Shown here in pieces: positions 46,001-54,946 of a stretch of DNA of 64,000 bases. The notes under the pieces were generated by a model that was not told the DNA's origin, made no database searches, and saw only the letters and a program-made list of their open reading frames with translations. The DNA is from Chelydra serpentina (taxonomy: Eukaryota > Chordata > Testudines > Chelydridae). A program made the position numbers and the translations under genes. Position 1 is the stretch's first letter, and each line of letters starts with the position of its first letter. Location of the stretch: assembly GCA_037349315.1 (NCBI GenBank), contig JBAIAC010000042.1:3906001-3970000 (forward strand). Reading direction: 5' to 3'.

Positions 46001-48531
46001 TAAAGTAGGTAATGGCCAAAAAAATGTGGCCCAGGAGGAATTGTGGGAAGGCTCTGGTGGACTGTCAGCACCTGAGATGATTATCTTCCCTCCACACTGC
46101 AAAGTGGGCATGTAACCAACCTGAATTAAAGTGGTACCTGGGCTACAGCCTATACCCAAAGTCTTGCCAGCTAACCCGGGTGCAAAGCACCACTAAACTT
46201 GAGTCAGAGTTTTTGTGCCTGCACATTAAACAGGTTGGGAACAGCCAGATAAGATCCTGAGCTAACTCTGCAGTGAAGATCCACCCTGGGAGAGACACAC
46301 TCATGCAGTCCAGTGGAGGTTCTGATGAACTTATAACTTTCTTTTTCCCTCAGTGTATTAGTTTGTACAATATTGAATCATGCTATACATGTTCAGATCT
46401 ATTCTCATCTCTAATTATGTGGCTGGTTTTAGGGTGGAGAAGTTCCATGGCACCTATAGAAAAAGGTAATTAAAGATCATATTTTATCAGTGTCCAAATA
46501 TCCGTTCCCATGGGGCAATATGCCTCTTTTTCTTTGTATATGGGAGTGGACATGATAGTTCAGGGCAGACCTCCCCAGCACCCTGCATTTCACGGCGCAT
46601 CACAAGGTGAGGTGGGGTTTGTGCCTATGTCCTCCATAATGAATCTTTCTACATCATATTGCAGCAACACTTCCTGCCCCCCCCCGCCCCCCACAGACCG
46701 CTTCCATGTACACTGCATCCTGCAGAGATCTGAGACAGCAGCTGCCACTCAATGGGGGAGTTTATTTTATCTCCCTGTGCTGATGTCCGATCTCCAGTGT
46801 CCTTTTGTTTCTTCCTTCATCTTTTCCCCTGTGAAGAAAGCCAGTAGCTCTGCACTGACCCCACACTGACGGGGTGAGCAGGGACTGTGTCTGTGTGCGA
46901 CCCTTGCTCCAGTCTCCAGCAGAGGAACAGAGCCTTGATCACAGACAGGGGCTCTTATTGCTCCATTATACACCTTTGGGAAGCTCCTGTGATCAGAGCT
47001 GTGAGCTTGTCTCTTTTCTCTTCTCTCCATCCACCATGACCACAGCATGGTCCTGTCTCTGGTAAACAGGGTGTCACTTTAGCCTCCGCATCACTAGCAC
47101 GACCCTCTCCCTCGTTCCACCAGCCCCCTATTCTGTACCTCCTCCCTATGGGGCCTGTGCCCAGGGGCTCTGGAAAAATGGGCACCTCTGTGCCCCAACC
47201 CGCTCTGCCTGCCCAGTGCTCCTGCCAGGGAAGGGGATCAGGGTGTGGGGTCTTGCCCTGCTCTGCAGCTGGAGCGCCAGGTGGGCAGAGCAGGACATGC
47301 CCCCATGCCCCATTTCCCCAGCAGGAGCGTGGGGACGGGGGGTTCTGCAGGCAGAAGGGGTGGGGAGGGGCCCTCACTTGCTGTGGCCCAGGCCCTCACA
47401 AAACCTTAATCTGTCCTGGCTCCCCCCACACTCGTAGCTTCCACCATGAGCCCCCTTCCCTTGTTTAGCCCCCCACTCCCTGCCCCAGGCTAATGTACTT
47501 TGTGCTGCGACTGCTGCTGAGCAGGGAAATTCTGGGCAGGTTCAATCCTGGTACCATGTGGCCTGTTGCTGTCTGAGCTGTGACATTTCAGAGCAGGCCA
47601 GGAGCGGTGGGGAGGCCCCATAGCAAAATCCAGCACAGGGGCAGCTGGGACACAGTGAGATTTAAGGTGGGGAGGGGGGAGGGGAGCTCTGTCAATGTTC
47701 ACTGAGTTGTACCATCTGCTGGGGCCCCCAGAGTCTCTAGTCCCCTCCTTGGAGAGAGGTGGGGGCAGGAGGGGAAAGATTCTGAGTCTCAGGCCTGGCC
47801 CAGCTGATCCTTTCACCCTGTCATTGACCCGTCTCTTCCTGGGTGTGACTCTCCCCAGCCCTGGGCTGAGATCTCAGAGCTGAGGGGTAAATCCTGGAGG
47901 AAGGAGATTCCCTGATTCACTCCCCAGTTGGGGCAGATTCTGTCACTGACACCATCAAACCCTCCCCCAGGGCTGAGCTTTGCCACTAACGCTCTGATTC
48001 TCTCTCCCACCAGCGAATGTGACTCTGGATCCAGACACGGCTCATCCCCAACTAGTCCTGTCTGAGGATCGGAAAAGTGTGAGATGGGGAGACACACGGC
48101 AGGATCTGCCCAACAACCCTGAGAGATTTGACTCTTGGGCCTGTGTGCTGGGCTGTGAGGGATTCACCTTGGGGAGACATTGTTGGGAGGTGGAGGTGGG
48201 GGATGGGGGATCCTGGGCTGTGGGGGTGGCCAGAGAGTCTGTGAGGAGGAAGGCATGGATCAGCCTTAGCCCTGAGGGAGGGATATGGGGGGTTCAGCGG
48301 AGGTTGGGGGGTCAGTTCTGGGCTCTCACCTCCCCTGAGACCCCCCTTCCCCAGAGCCGGGTCCCCAGCAGGATCCAGGTTTGTCTGGACTGTGGCCAGG
48401 GGCAGGTGACATTTATCGATGCTGATGACGAGGCCCCGATCTTCACTTTCTCGATGCGCTCCGTCCCTGGGGAGAGAATCCGACCCTGGCTCTGGGTGTG
48501 GGTGGGATCCCGGCTCCGACTGTGTCCCTGA
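30912..48531 (+). CDS. BTN-B: complete butyrophilin-like gene (overall locus)
   Basis: Exons: 30892-31011 (ATG 30912), 33083-33430, 35524-35805, 37200-37304, 38019-38039, 40506-40526, 40982-41002, 41978-41998, 43564-43584, 45272-45292, 45688-45708, 46433-46465 and 48014-48531. All internal junctions are phase 1, and the joined frame is open for about 510 codons. Layout: signal peptide, IgV (Cys57/Cys131), IgC-like (Cys171/Cys225), transmembrane helix around residues 254-274, heptad coiled-coil stalk, linker and B30.2. This is a type I membrane protein of the butyrophilin family, expected at the cell surface with a cytoplasmic B30.2; such proteins modulate T-cell responses in other vertebrates. 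Introns are heavily invaded by LTR, hAT, PLE and CR1 sequence, but all exons listed have usable splice sites. Confidence 0.88.
31449..31892. mobile_element. Solo LTR, 444 bp
   Basis: It starts TGTCACGGAGTG and ends CTACTCCGTCACA (TG...CA with short inverted ends), with a perfect 5-bp target duplication GGCCT (31444-31448 and 31893-31897). It is in the first intron after the BTN-B leader exon. No internal viral gene is present. Confidence 0.85.
31898..33082. other. BTN-B intron between leader and IgV exons
   Basis: A (GA)n stretch sits near 31981. No further exon or firmly identifiable repeat was seen. Confidence 0.5.
33083..33430 (+). CDS. BTN-B IgV-like exon (348 nt)
   Basis: The exon is 348 nt in phase 1/1, the canonical butyrophilin IgV length. 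Signature features are TVLPCHLSP (B-strand Cys57), MEVRWFRSEF (Trp72), an EYQGRTELL segment and the DEGQYLCF motif (F-strand Cys131). It ends ELWVA(G). BTN IgV domains of this form also occur in MOG and avian BG proteins. Confidence 0.95.
33853..35076 (-). mobile_element. Solo LTR, 1.2 kb, antisense
   Basis: It is bounded by a 5-bp target duplication GTGGG (33848-33852 and 35077-35081). The + strand begins TGTGATGGG and ends GTGTCCTA; on the minus strand this runs TA...CA, so the initial TG has mutated to TA. It shares a block (TTATTAACTACAGAAAGATAG region) with the LTR at 28070-29354. A poly(C) run lies at about 34757-34772. It lies between the IgV and IgC exons of BTN-B. Confidence 0.75.
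35082..35523. other. BTN-B intron upstream of IgC exon
   Basis: AT-rich unique-looking sequence with a short (TC)n at about 35187. Nothing else was seen. Confidence 0.5.
35524..35805 (+). CDS. BTN-B IgC-like exon (282 nt)
   Basis: 282 nt in phase 1/1, the canonical length for the second butyrophilin Ig exon. Motifs are APLISVEGHQDGG, MVCRSAGWYPEP (Cys171 and the BTN-typical GWYPEP) and NLSCCIRN (Cys225/226). It ends VVYIA(G) at GTCAGT. NLSC is a possible N-glycosylation site. Confidence 0.95.
35806..37199. other. BTN-B intron upstream of transmembrane exon
   Basis: No exon or clear repeat. Short poly(A) at 37133-37143. Confidence 0.5.
37200..37304 (+). CDS. BTN-B transmembrane exon (105 nt)
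   Basis: It begins DSFFPRVNPWMVALSVIL and continues with VVLFGFIGLTVYLFKMK, a single membrane-spanning helix followed by basic stop-transfer residues. DSFFPR..PW is typical of the BTN juxtamembrane segment. Flanks are GTTTTTCAG and GTAAAT, phase 1/1. Confidence 0.93.
37671..37712. repeat. (TTTC)n microsatellite with poly(T)
   Basis: About seven TTTC units followed by a T run. Confidence 0.9.
38019..38039 (+). CDS. BTN-B heptad exon 1 (21 nt, KLTEEV)
   Basis: 21 nt between TTTTTAAAG and GTAAGT encode (G)KLTEEV(G), phase 1/1. It is the membrane-proximal member of the heptad series and differs in sequence from the amplified ones downstream. Confidence 0.82.
38040..39283. other. BTN-B intron; GC-rich repeat-like patch
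   Basis: The 38530-38850 stretch is GC-rich and looks like part of a turtle interspersed repeat, but termini were not defined. No exon was seen. Confidence 0.4.
39284..39304 (+). pseudogene. Dead heptad exon (acceptor lost)
   Basis: AAACGAGATCTAGAAATTG is followed by an intact GTAAGT donor, but the upstream TTTTTAG|GC of sister units reads TTGTTGTG here, so there is no AG. The exon cannot be spliced in normally. Confidence 0.75.
39480..39836 (+). mobile_element. CR1 LINE 3' end
   Basis: It encodes [20 protein letters not shown] at the start, and the 3' end shows TAGGCTGGACATTAGGAAAA and the terminal repeat ATTCTATGATTCT characteristic of CR1. It is 5'-truncated. A tRNA-like GTGGCCTAGTGGTTA piece lies just upstream at about 39395. 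Confidence 0.85.
39991..40050. mobile_element. Short PLE tail next to heptad exon
   Basis: TTATTTGTGGCACCTTAGAG and CATAAGCTTTCGTGGGCTACA match the PLE tail family. It replaces the ATATGTGTATTTCTG sequence normally present just upstream of the exon's polypyrimidine tract, leaving 14 bp to the next exon. Confidence 0.75.
40065..40085 (+). pseudogene. Dead heptad exon (donor lost)
   Basis: GCAAACGAGATATAGAAGTTG has an intact TTTTTAG acceptor, but the donor reads GGAAGT instead of GTAAGT. It would encode (G)KRDIEV(G). Confidence 0.75.
40506..40526 (+). CDS. BTN-B heptad exon, DKRDKEI type
   Basis: 21 nt between TTTTTTAG and GTAAGT; in phase 1 it reads (D)KRDKEI. Intact sites. Confidence 0.78.
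   Translation, partial: TNEIKK
40982..41002 (+). CDS. BTN-B heptad exon, KKDTEI
   Basis: 21 nt between TTTTTAG and GTAAGT encoding KKDTEI, a diverged member of the KRDIEI type. Confidence 0.78.
41348..41835. mobile_element. hAT-type element in the heptad array
   Basis: Ends are CAGTGTCCCAAAAACTGTGG and AGTTTGGGCACCACTG, the same pair as the element at 43935-45134. It lies at the equivalent position of a neighbouring unit, so it was probably duplicated with the unit. The GC-rich interior generates spurious ORFs on both strands. Confidence 0.75.
41978..41998 (+). CDS. BTN-B heptad exon, KRDIEI
   Basis: 21 nt between TTTTTAG and GTAAGT encoding (G)KRDIEI. Confidence 0.8.
42227..43349 (-). mobile_element. 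Solo LTR with nested PLE
   Basis: A perfect 5-bp duplication GATTT (42222-42226 and 43350-43354) flanks a TGTTACGCG...CTACAACA element. On the minus strand both ends match the LTRs at 54025-54727 (TGCTGTAG... and ATAAACGTGCTGCTTTCTGC). Only about 190 and 145 bp of LTR remain; the middle is PLE sequence, and roughly 370 bp of LTR present at 54025 is missing. Confidence 0.88.
42418..43205 (-). mobile_element. Penelope-like element 3' part with GIY-YIG domain
   Basis: On the minus strand a fragment reads YIGQTGQSLRKRINGHK followed by PVGEHFNLPGH, and later KQKNFRTRLQRETVELQF, the GIY-YIG endonuclease end of a Penelope-like retroelement. It finishes with the tail whose + strand is TATCAGAGGGGTAGCCGTGT. 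It is 5'-truncated and inactive. Confidence 0.8.
43564..43584 (+). CDS. BTN-B heptad exon, DKRDKEI
   Basis: 21 nt, identical in sequence to the exon at 40506-40526, between TTTTTAG and GTAAGT. Confidence 0.8.
   Translation, partial: TNEIKK
43935..45134. mobile_element. hAT-type element carrying a second hAT
   Basis: Ends are CAGAGGTCTGCAGACTGTGG and AGTTTGGGCACCACTG. Flanks CTCTAGAC and GTCTTGTC are a plausible decayed 8-bp duplication. It contains a complete second hAT at 43997-44754. Confidence 0.75.
43997..44754. mobile_element. Nested hAT element, 758 bp
   Basis: Perfect 14-bp inverted ends CAGGGCCGGATTAA / TTAATCCGGCCCTG. Flanking octamers AGTGGGCA and AGCAGGTG differ only by transitions. 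The long + and - frames over this region are GC-rich chance frames. Confidence 0.88.
45272..45292 (+). CDS. BTN-B heptad exon, KRDIEI
   Basis: 21 nt between TTTTTAG and GTAAGT encoding KRDIEI. Confidence 0.8.
45688..45708 (+). CDS. BTN-B heptad exon, EKRDNEI
   Basis: 21 nt between TTTTCAG and GTAAGT encoding (E)KRDNEI; last of the heptad series. A (TTA/TCA)n tract follows at 45857-45893. Confidence 0.78.
   Translation, partial: RNEITR
45991..46432. other. Insertion-like block before linker exon
   Basis: At about 46000 the heptad-unit sequence breaks off and about 270 bp of unrelated sequence follows, including GAATTGTGGGAAGGC and GGGCTACAGCCTATACCC, reminiscent of Harbinger-type MITEs. Boundaries are not resolved. 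Confidence 0.35.
46433..46465 (+). CDS. BTN-B linker exon (33 nt)
   Basis: It follows GGTTTTAG and precedes GTAATT. Read in phase 1 it gives WRSSMAPIEK and joins to ANVTLDPD. In BTN proteins a GWR...PI.K segment of this kind precedes the B30.2 domain. Confidence 0.82.
46466..48013. other. BTN-B last intron
   Basis: It is paralogous to 2889-4413 at both ends. Poly(C) near 46677-46690. No exon seen. Confidence 0.6.
48014..48531 (+). CDS. BTN-B PRY-SPRY (B30.2) exon
   Basis: The acceptor CACCAG leads to [20 protein letters not shown], then [40 protein letters not shown] and RIRPWLWV, ending LRLCP and TGA at 48529-48531. The domain is full length and intact. It is close to the BTN-A exon (4414-4925); differences include a LGGQFWALTSPE segment two residues longer. 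Confidence 0.93.
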
Positions 48532-50319
48532 GACATGCAGCAGAGGGAGGGAACCGAAAAGCAGCCTGTCTAGTCTCATGGACCCCAGTCTCTATGACTT
48601 GGAAGACTCCTTTCTACCCAGCCCGTCTCCTCATCTCTATGACCCCTAGAAGCAGACCCCCCTCCCTGCAACCCCAGAGATGGGAGTGGGAGGAGGGAAG
48701 AACCCCTGGGGTTGCAGAGGGGCCCTGAGGGGCAGAGGTGGGGGCTGGTCAGAGAGCAGCACTAACAGCCCGGCTGGGGACAGGTGGAGGTGGGATTGGC
48801 AGGGACACAGCATGAATCAATCAGGGTTTGGAGAGTTGGGGAGAAGCAGCAGCAGCAGGGAGCAGTTTGTACAGACGTGGGATTAGATGTCACTGGGGAC
48901 TCCCAGCCCGAGCTCCTGCCCCAGGGGCCACAGTCACTTCAGGACAACTGGTAACACTGTAATGGTCACACACACACAATGCAAATTGATGGAAAAACCA
49001 CATTATATAACCTTTAAAAAATCATCATTAGGTCAGGCTCATGATTTTTTTTTAAACTCCTGAGGTTGGCAGCACTGGGAGAGGCAGGGACAAGGTGGGT
49101 TTAACCAGAGGAAATTAGAAGAAGCAAGAAGGAAAATGAGAATGAAAATAAAACAAGAATAAAGGGAAAGTCCAGGAGAAATGGTGGAAAACAGAACTGA
49201 GAAGAGTTACAGGAAAATATCCCTGGCAGGGGAACCAGCTGGGGGAAGCAAGATGGGAAGGGATAAAATCACAGGGAGGGGGAGGGGGCAGAGAGAATGG
49301 AGCAGCCATGGGGGATGATCTGCACCAGGGAGGAGAGTGGGGGAGACACAGGAAAGTAAACAGGGATCAGAAGTGAGGGTTAGAAAAATGAACAGAAAAG
49401 GAGAGTGTGAAAGGAAAGGGAACAGAGATTTATTACAAGTTACTGAAAGTGAAACTATAATTTATTAATTCCTGGATGACTGTACTGTTGTGCCATTAAG
49501 AAAACTGTTCTCAGTAGCTGGGGATCTCCTTGCCATGCTGCGGTTATTAAGGCTCCTTCTCGGCTCCGTTTACTTACCACCTTTAGTTACTTACTGTAAA
49601 TAAAACATTACAAACAATTCATCTTTGCTCCACTTTAATGTCCCAGCTGCAGCTGCTGGGGGCAGAGTCCTGGGATTTGCTTCCTGACTTGGTTGTGTCC
49701 CCCCAGCGCCCAGGGAGTATCGTGCCCCTAGGATGAGAGTTTGGGGTTTACTGGGATGTGTCACTCTCCAGCCTGTGCTCTGTCTCTGTCCTGTGCACAC
49801 CCATGTCAGTCAGGAATTGCTCAGCTGTGCTCTGCGGAGAGGTGGCTGGTTACACAGGGGACAATCCATGCAGGGACTCAGGTGTTGCAATGCTGAGCGT
49901 CACAGGGCCTAGTTTGTAGGCAACCAGAAAATCACATTCTGAAAAGCTGAGTCAGGTGCCTAAACTCTCTAGACAATGCATGGGCATTAGAGGCACCTTA
50001 CAGTGTGATTCACAAAATCCAGCTCACTAGGCAGGGAGCCATCTAAGCTAGACAAGGGGAGAAGCTGACAAGGGGGGAGGGGTGTCCTAAGCCCTGCCCC
50101 CTCTCACAGACAGTTGCCCAAATTGGGTCTGCAGAGGGGCGTCTGTCTCTAGTCTGCTTAGCAACCCACAGACAGGAACACACCACCTGACGTTCAGTGG
50201 CTCAGGTGCCTAAGGTGTTTCTTGCTGGAATGAGGTAGGCACCTGCCTCGCTGCACACACAATGTGAGTGTGGGGGTGGGGAGAAAGAGGAGGTGTTTTT
50301 TGTGATGTCACCTGCCTTA
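48532..50319 (+). other. BTN-B 3' UTR and downstream flank
   Basis: Paralogous to 4926-6255. No further coding exon. Two purine-rich stretches are shared with copy A. Confidence 0.55.
49599..49604 (+). terminator. Candidate poly(A) signal of BTN-B
   Basis: AATAAA in TTACTGTAAATAAAACATTA, conserved with 5679-5684. It implies a 3' UTR of about 1.1 kb; an earlier AATAAA near 49146 is an alternative. Confidence 0.5.
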
Positions 50320-50400
50320 TAACTTTTACCCCCATGGTTAGAGCACTCCGTTGGCATGTGGGAGACCCAGGTTCGACTCCACTGTCTAGAGTCGCTCACG
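50320..50400 (+). repeat. tRNA-derived SINE head
   Basis: GGTTAGAGCACTCCGTTGGC and AGACCCAGGTTCGACTCC carry A-box and B-box motifs, but the acceptor stem and anticodon arm do not pair as a tRNA, so this is a SINE or tRNA fossil. Confidence 0.55.
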
Positions 50401-51216
50401 AATGTGAGTACCAAGCTCAGGGAAAGCAGTTACAAACCAGGGCACAAACCCCACGCTAAGTATTAAATGTGAATCTCTCAAGCACTAGAACAGCCTGAAC
50501 ATGGAGTCACAGACAGTCCCCTTGGGTTCTCCCGTCTCTCTTGCTGCTTTTCTGCCTCCTCCCCTGCTGCATGTCCCTGCTCCCCCTGCCAGGGCTGCCA
50601 CATTCCCAGCAGCAGGGTTGGGGCAGCTCCTGGCATCAGGTGTCTCTGGTTAAAGCCACCAGCTGCTCTATCCCGGCCACAGAGAACGGTGGAAGAGGAG
50701 AAACCTCTCCCCAGCCCAGGAAGAACCATGAATAGAAACCTTCCCACCCCAAGACAAAGGGAGCTGGAGGTGTCAGCACTGGAGGGAGAGACTCTTATCC
50801 CGAAACAGGGAGAAGCATCCAGGAAAGAGCCCCCCTCAGCCCAAGGCAAAGGGATGTGGCAGCCCTGAGGGGGAGACCTCTCCAGTCATGTCTCTGAATG
50901 TAATAGTTCAGACATGTAGAAATAGTCACCAGAACCCACCTGGGCAGAGTTAAGGATGTTTGGATGCTGGGCACTGAGAAGGTTTCTGTTTACTGGTATG
51001 TGTGTGTGTGTGTGTCCCAGACCTGCTTAGGCGCCACCAGACTGCAGTAAGGGGAACCCAAGCATGTGAGCCCCAGGATCTCCAGATAATTCAAGCCTCT
51101 GGGACTGGAACAGCCCATCCACTGCCCCAATCTTGGGGTCCCTGGGCACATTCTTGGGGGGCTCTCTAGCCTCCTATCTGAGGTGCGAAACCAGCTGCTA
51201 ACCCCCTGGTGTAGAG

Positions 51217-51394
51217 TATCAGAGGGGTAGCCGTCTTAGTCTGGATCTGTAGAAGCGACAAAGGGTCCTGTGGCACCTTATACACTAACAGACGTATTTA
51301 TACCCACATCCGAAGACATGGGGATTCACCCACGAAAGCTTATGCTCCAATACATCTGTTAATCTATAAGGTGGCACAGAACTCTTTGTCGCTT
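51217..51394. mobile_element. Fold-back PLE fragment with 14-bp TSD
   Basis: The first half is the PLE tail in one orientation (TATCAGAGGGGTAGCCG, AAGCGACAAAGGGTCCTGTG) and the second half the same tail inverted (ATAAGGTGGCACAGAACTC, TTTGTCGCTT). It is flanked by CCCCTGGTGTAGAG at 51203-51216 and 51395-51408; the paralogous locus near 11192 has one copy of that site and no insert. Confidence 0.88.
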
Positions 51395-51520
51395 CCCCTG
51401 GTGTAGAGCTGCCCCTTCCGACTCCCGCACGCTTAAACATACCATCTCCCAGAACTCCACACCAAGGTGAGAGCCGGCTGGTTTCAGCAGAATTCTCACT
51501 GGAGGCAAACAGTAGTTGTG

Positions 51521-51785
51521 AAGCATTTGGCTGGGGAGCGCTCCCATGGCAGTGCTTTGATCTGCCTGTGTGGTCACCCATAAGCACTGGGGAGAGAGCC
51601 TCTCCTGGTGAACCTGGTCAAGGAGGGGAATAGCTCCGAGCGCTGGGAGCTTGGCTCTGAGCACTTGGAGCCTGTCTACACTGTCTCTTTACAGCGCTCA
51701 AATTTGCTGTGGCTGGGTGGGGGGGATTTTTCACACCCCTGAGTCATCAAGTTACTGCGCTGTGAATTGCCAGTGTAGACAAGCC
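51521..51785. mobile_element. Harbinger-type MITE fragment
   Basis: It contains AGCGCTGGGAGC, TACAGCGCTC and GCGCTGTGAATTGCC and ends CCAGTGTAGACAAGCC, resembling the subterminal AGCGCTG-rich Harbinger MITEs of turtles. It is absent from the paralogous position near 11320. Confidence 0.65.
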
Positions 51786-52314
51786 ATTTAACAGAGAGAC
51801 AGACTCTTTGCACACGTCCAACACATTATTGCTCTTTCACTTAACCAGATAAAGCACAAGAGAGTTCAGATCAGGAGAGCACCAACCGAACTGCAGTGCC
51901 CCTCACTAGCTCACCCTTCCCTTGGGAGTCCTTGGGGCCATCTGGGCTCAGGAAAAGCAGGCAGGGCCCCCGGCCTCATGAACCTGCTGCATGCTGGGAG
52001 ATTTCGATCTCTACTTTTGAGTTGGAGACGAAGAGCGGGATCCATGAGGGGACTCAGGTATTACAATGCCGCGTGTCGCTGAGTCTAAATTGCAGCTGCC
52101 TAGAAAATCACTGGAATGACGCTGTGAGCCGCAAAGCCTGAGCTATGGGGAGATGTAAGTGCCCTAGAACAGGTTACACAAAAGCCAGCATGCTAGGCAG
52201 GGAGCTGCCTAAGCCAGCCAATGGGAGATGCTGACCGGAGGGGAATTGCATAGGGAGTCTAGGCCCCTCACTCAGCTTTGTGGATTGCAGGGCTGTTCCT
52301 GTGACTCTCTAGAG

Positions 52315-52526
52315 CAGCAGTTCTCAAATGGGGGTTAGGAACGCTCAGGGGGTCACAAGATTATTACATGGAGGGGTGTCAGTCTCCACCCCAAACCCCG
52401 CTTTGCCTCCAGCATTTATAATGGTGTTAAATATATTAAAAAATGTTTTTAATTTATAAGAGGGGGTCACACTCAGAGGCTTGCTAGGTGAAAGGGGTCA
52501 CCAGTACAGAAGTTTGAGAACCACTG
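52315..52526. mobile_element. hAT MITE, 212 bp
   Basis: Ends CAGCAGTTCTCAAA and TTTGAGAACCACTG with a perfect 8-bp duplication CTCTAGAG (52307-52314 and 52527-52534). The empty site is present once in the first unit at 12376-12383. Confidence 0.95.
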
Positions 52527-52900
52527 CTCTAGAGCCCACTGTCAAGATCTTGATATATTTTGTTCGTGAGGTAAATTCCCCAAAATACAGAACATTCAGA
52601 AGCCATTTTTCTCTTCCTAGAATCAAATTTGGAGCTGTTTGGGGAGTTTGAAGAAAGAGGGAGATGAGAAATTGGCATTTAACTAGAGTGGGGAGAAGGA
52701 AAATCCAGGAACTGGTGATAGGTGCCATTGTTACTCACCAATATATCTTTACAGGGATGTTATCAATGCTCAGATCTCTGTGAGTAACAGGAGAGTAGGT
52801 AACAGCAAGTAACATGCTCCCCCCTTTGAGAGGCTATTTATTGTTGCCTCTGTGCAAAGCAATTTCTGTTCTGGCTTAATGGAAACTAAACAGGAGAAAT

Positions 52901-54024
52901 GTTTATGCACAGAAACATTAGAGAATATTTTGGTCCTTAACATCTTAACCCCTGTAGCTCAGCATCAGCTCATTTGTGTCACGGGTGAAAGATAATATTA
53001 CAACACAATGTGAACATTTATTTCATGATGAAATAGAAAGATCACAAAAATATCATGTCCAAGAATAATCTAGAGATCATGCAGCCACTGTGCTGGCCAG
53101 TATATGATGGAAACCACTTCAAGCCAGGGGGTGCTGCACCCCCAGCCCCCTAGTTCCAGCACTTAAAACTTATTTGTAAAGGCTCCATATCTGACTGAAA
53201 ATAGTTCTTAGAACCAGAGTCCTGGGCAGTGTTTGAAACCCAAACATTGGAGCATTAGGACATTGAAAGTGAAATGAATTAAAGCTGTAGAACTGATTTT
53301 TTTCCCCCGTGTCTACACTTAGATCAATGGAGAGAGTAAAGCACAGCCAGCCTGCAAGAGCCGTGCTGCAGAATAGAAAACCTGGAATTGTTTCCCTGCT
53401 AGGGAGAAACAAGCATGAGCTGCCACCACCACAGATATTGCTTAAATTATATGAAAACTTTCCAATTTTTTCCAACTCTCTAATTTTGTAGTGAAATGGC
53501 CACACTGGGGTACTGCCATTATTCTACCATTTAGTCCCACTTGTCTGTGGGAGTCTTTCCTTTGCCAACAATGGGCTCTGGGTCAGGTCCATCGGCTGTG
53601 ACACAGAAACACCAGTTCCCCTGGGAATGTCTGGATCTTACCAAATCTCCCCACAGTGGGGCTGCACTTTTCTATTCTAGGACCTTTTCCCCAGATACCT
53701 TTTGAGGAGCTGCCACCCTCACGTAGCCATTTTGCAGCTTTCTGCTGTATCTTCTCTTCCAGCCGGGAAATATTCGTATCTCCTGTTGTACTGACTGTTT
53801 AACATTTGTGAGGGTGGCAGAGTCTCACAAACGCGAGTACAATCAGTGTATTTCATGGAGGTGATGTTTACTCTCTCAAATCCTTACAGCAACACACCAG
53901 GAACCTCCTTCGAACTTAATCCTTTGTATTTATTATAACTATTCTCATAAAGCCTTCAGTGAACATAAACCTAAGCCAATCTGAACAATTTGTATGATTT
54001 GTCTGCCAAAATTTGTTATAGATC
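52901..54024. other. Intergenic DNA
   Basis: No gene. A patch at 53100-53170 (GGGGGTGCTGCACCCCCAGC) resembles part of a hAT-related repeat. Otherwise nothing recognised. Confidence 0.45.
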
Positions 54025-54727
54025 TGCTGTAGAAGAAGCAGTGATCTGTATGCTCTGTATAACCTGTATGCTCAAAAGGTCTATTACACCTCCCTCCCAC
54101 TTTTGTCTCTTCTCCCTCTTTGAATACCTGTGAAGTGGCTTTCCCCCTCCCCCTCCCCCTCCCTCCTGGAATGCTTGTGGGATGAATGGGCTGCTTGAGC
54201 AGCTCGAAGATCAGGAGAGCTCCCAGGTAGACAAGGTGTCTGGGACTCTAGGCAGCAATCACACACCCAATGCATGGACACTGCATGGACACTGCCCGAG
54301 GTGGAGTGTGACCAACCAGATGCAGCCAAGTCATCTCTAGTCACAGCCCATGAGGAGCTGGTCCTTAAAAGGGGAAGGGGCCATGTGCTCAGGAGTGCAC
54401 TCACAAGCGTGTACCTCCCGTGAAGGCCCCAGGACCGCCTGGCCAGTGGTTCACTGCGTTGCATTTCATCGTGCCTCGGGAAGACTTACCTTCATTGCAC
54501 CGTCCATTGCTGCGCTGTGGGACATTTACCTTGAAGGATCCTGACATCTCCAGTGCTGTGCCTGTCCTGGGAGTGTGAGTATGTGAGTGTGACACCCCCC
54601 CCCACACACACACACACACCCTTCTTTTGAGCTTAGTTATCAGTATAATAAACGTGCTGCTTTCTGCCAAACTCTGGAGGGTCATTAGTCCCCCTAAGCT
54701 TACTAGCTGGCTCAATTTTGGATAACA
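54025..54727 (+). mobile_element. Solo LTR, 703 bp
   Basis: TGCTGTAG...GGATAACA with a perfect 5-bp duplication AGATC (54020-54024 and 54728-54732). It contains AATAAA (ATAATAAACG) and a (CA)n run near 54600. Same family as the LTRs at 42227-43349 and 63191-64000. Confidence 0.88.
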
Positions 54728-54946
54728 AGATCTATTTGCTGCTAACATCCATCATTTAATTATTCTCTAGATAGTGATTAGTTTTAAAGATATAGACTGT
54801 AGTGTTAATAAAAAAAAGTTTAAATAAATAGATTGTGCTACTTTGGGGCTACTTTTGAAGTGACTGTGGACTATTGACGCAGTAAAAAATAGCCCTGGGA
54901 ATCATGGTTAAAGCCGTCCCCGCCTACCAAAATATGAAATGATGCC

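Larger units (their letters stand above)
50590..52900. other. Non-coding block paralogous to 10380-12750
   Basis: Homologous along its length, with three insertions of its own (51217-51394, 51521-51785, 52315-52526) and lacking the two at 11601 and 12093. No gene seen. A (TG)n lies at about 50998-51018. Confidence 0.75.

Noticed and set aside
50330..50385. Possible tRNA gene
   Set aside because: Box A and B motifs are present but no acceptor stem or sensible anticodon arm can be drawn; better explained as a tRNA-derived SINE.
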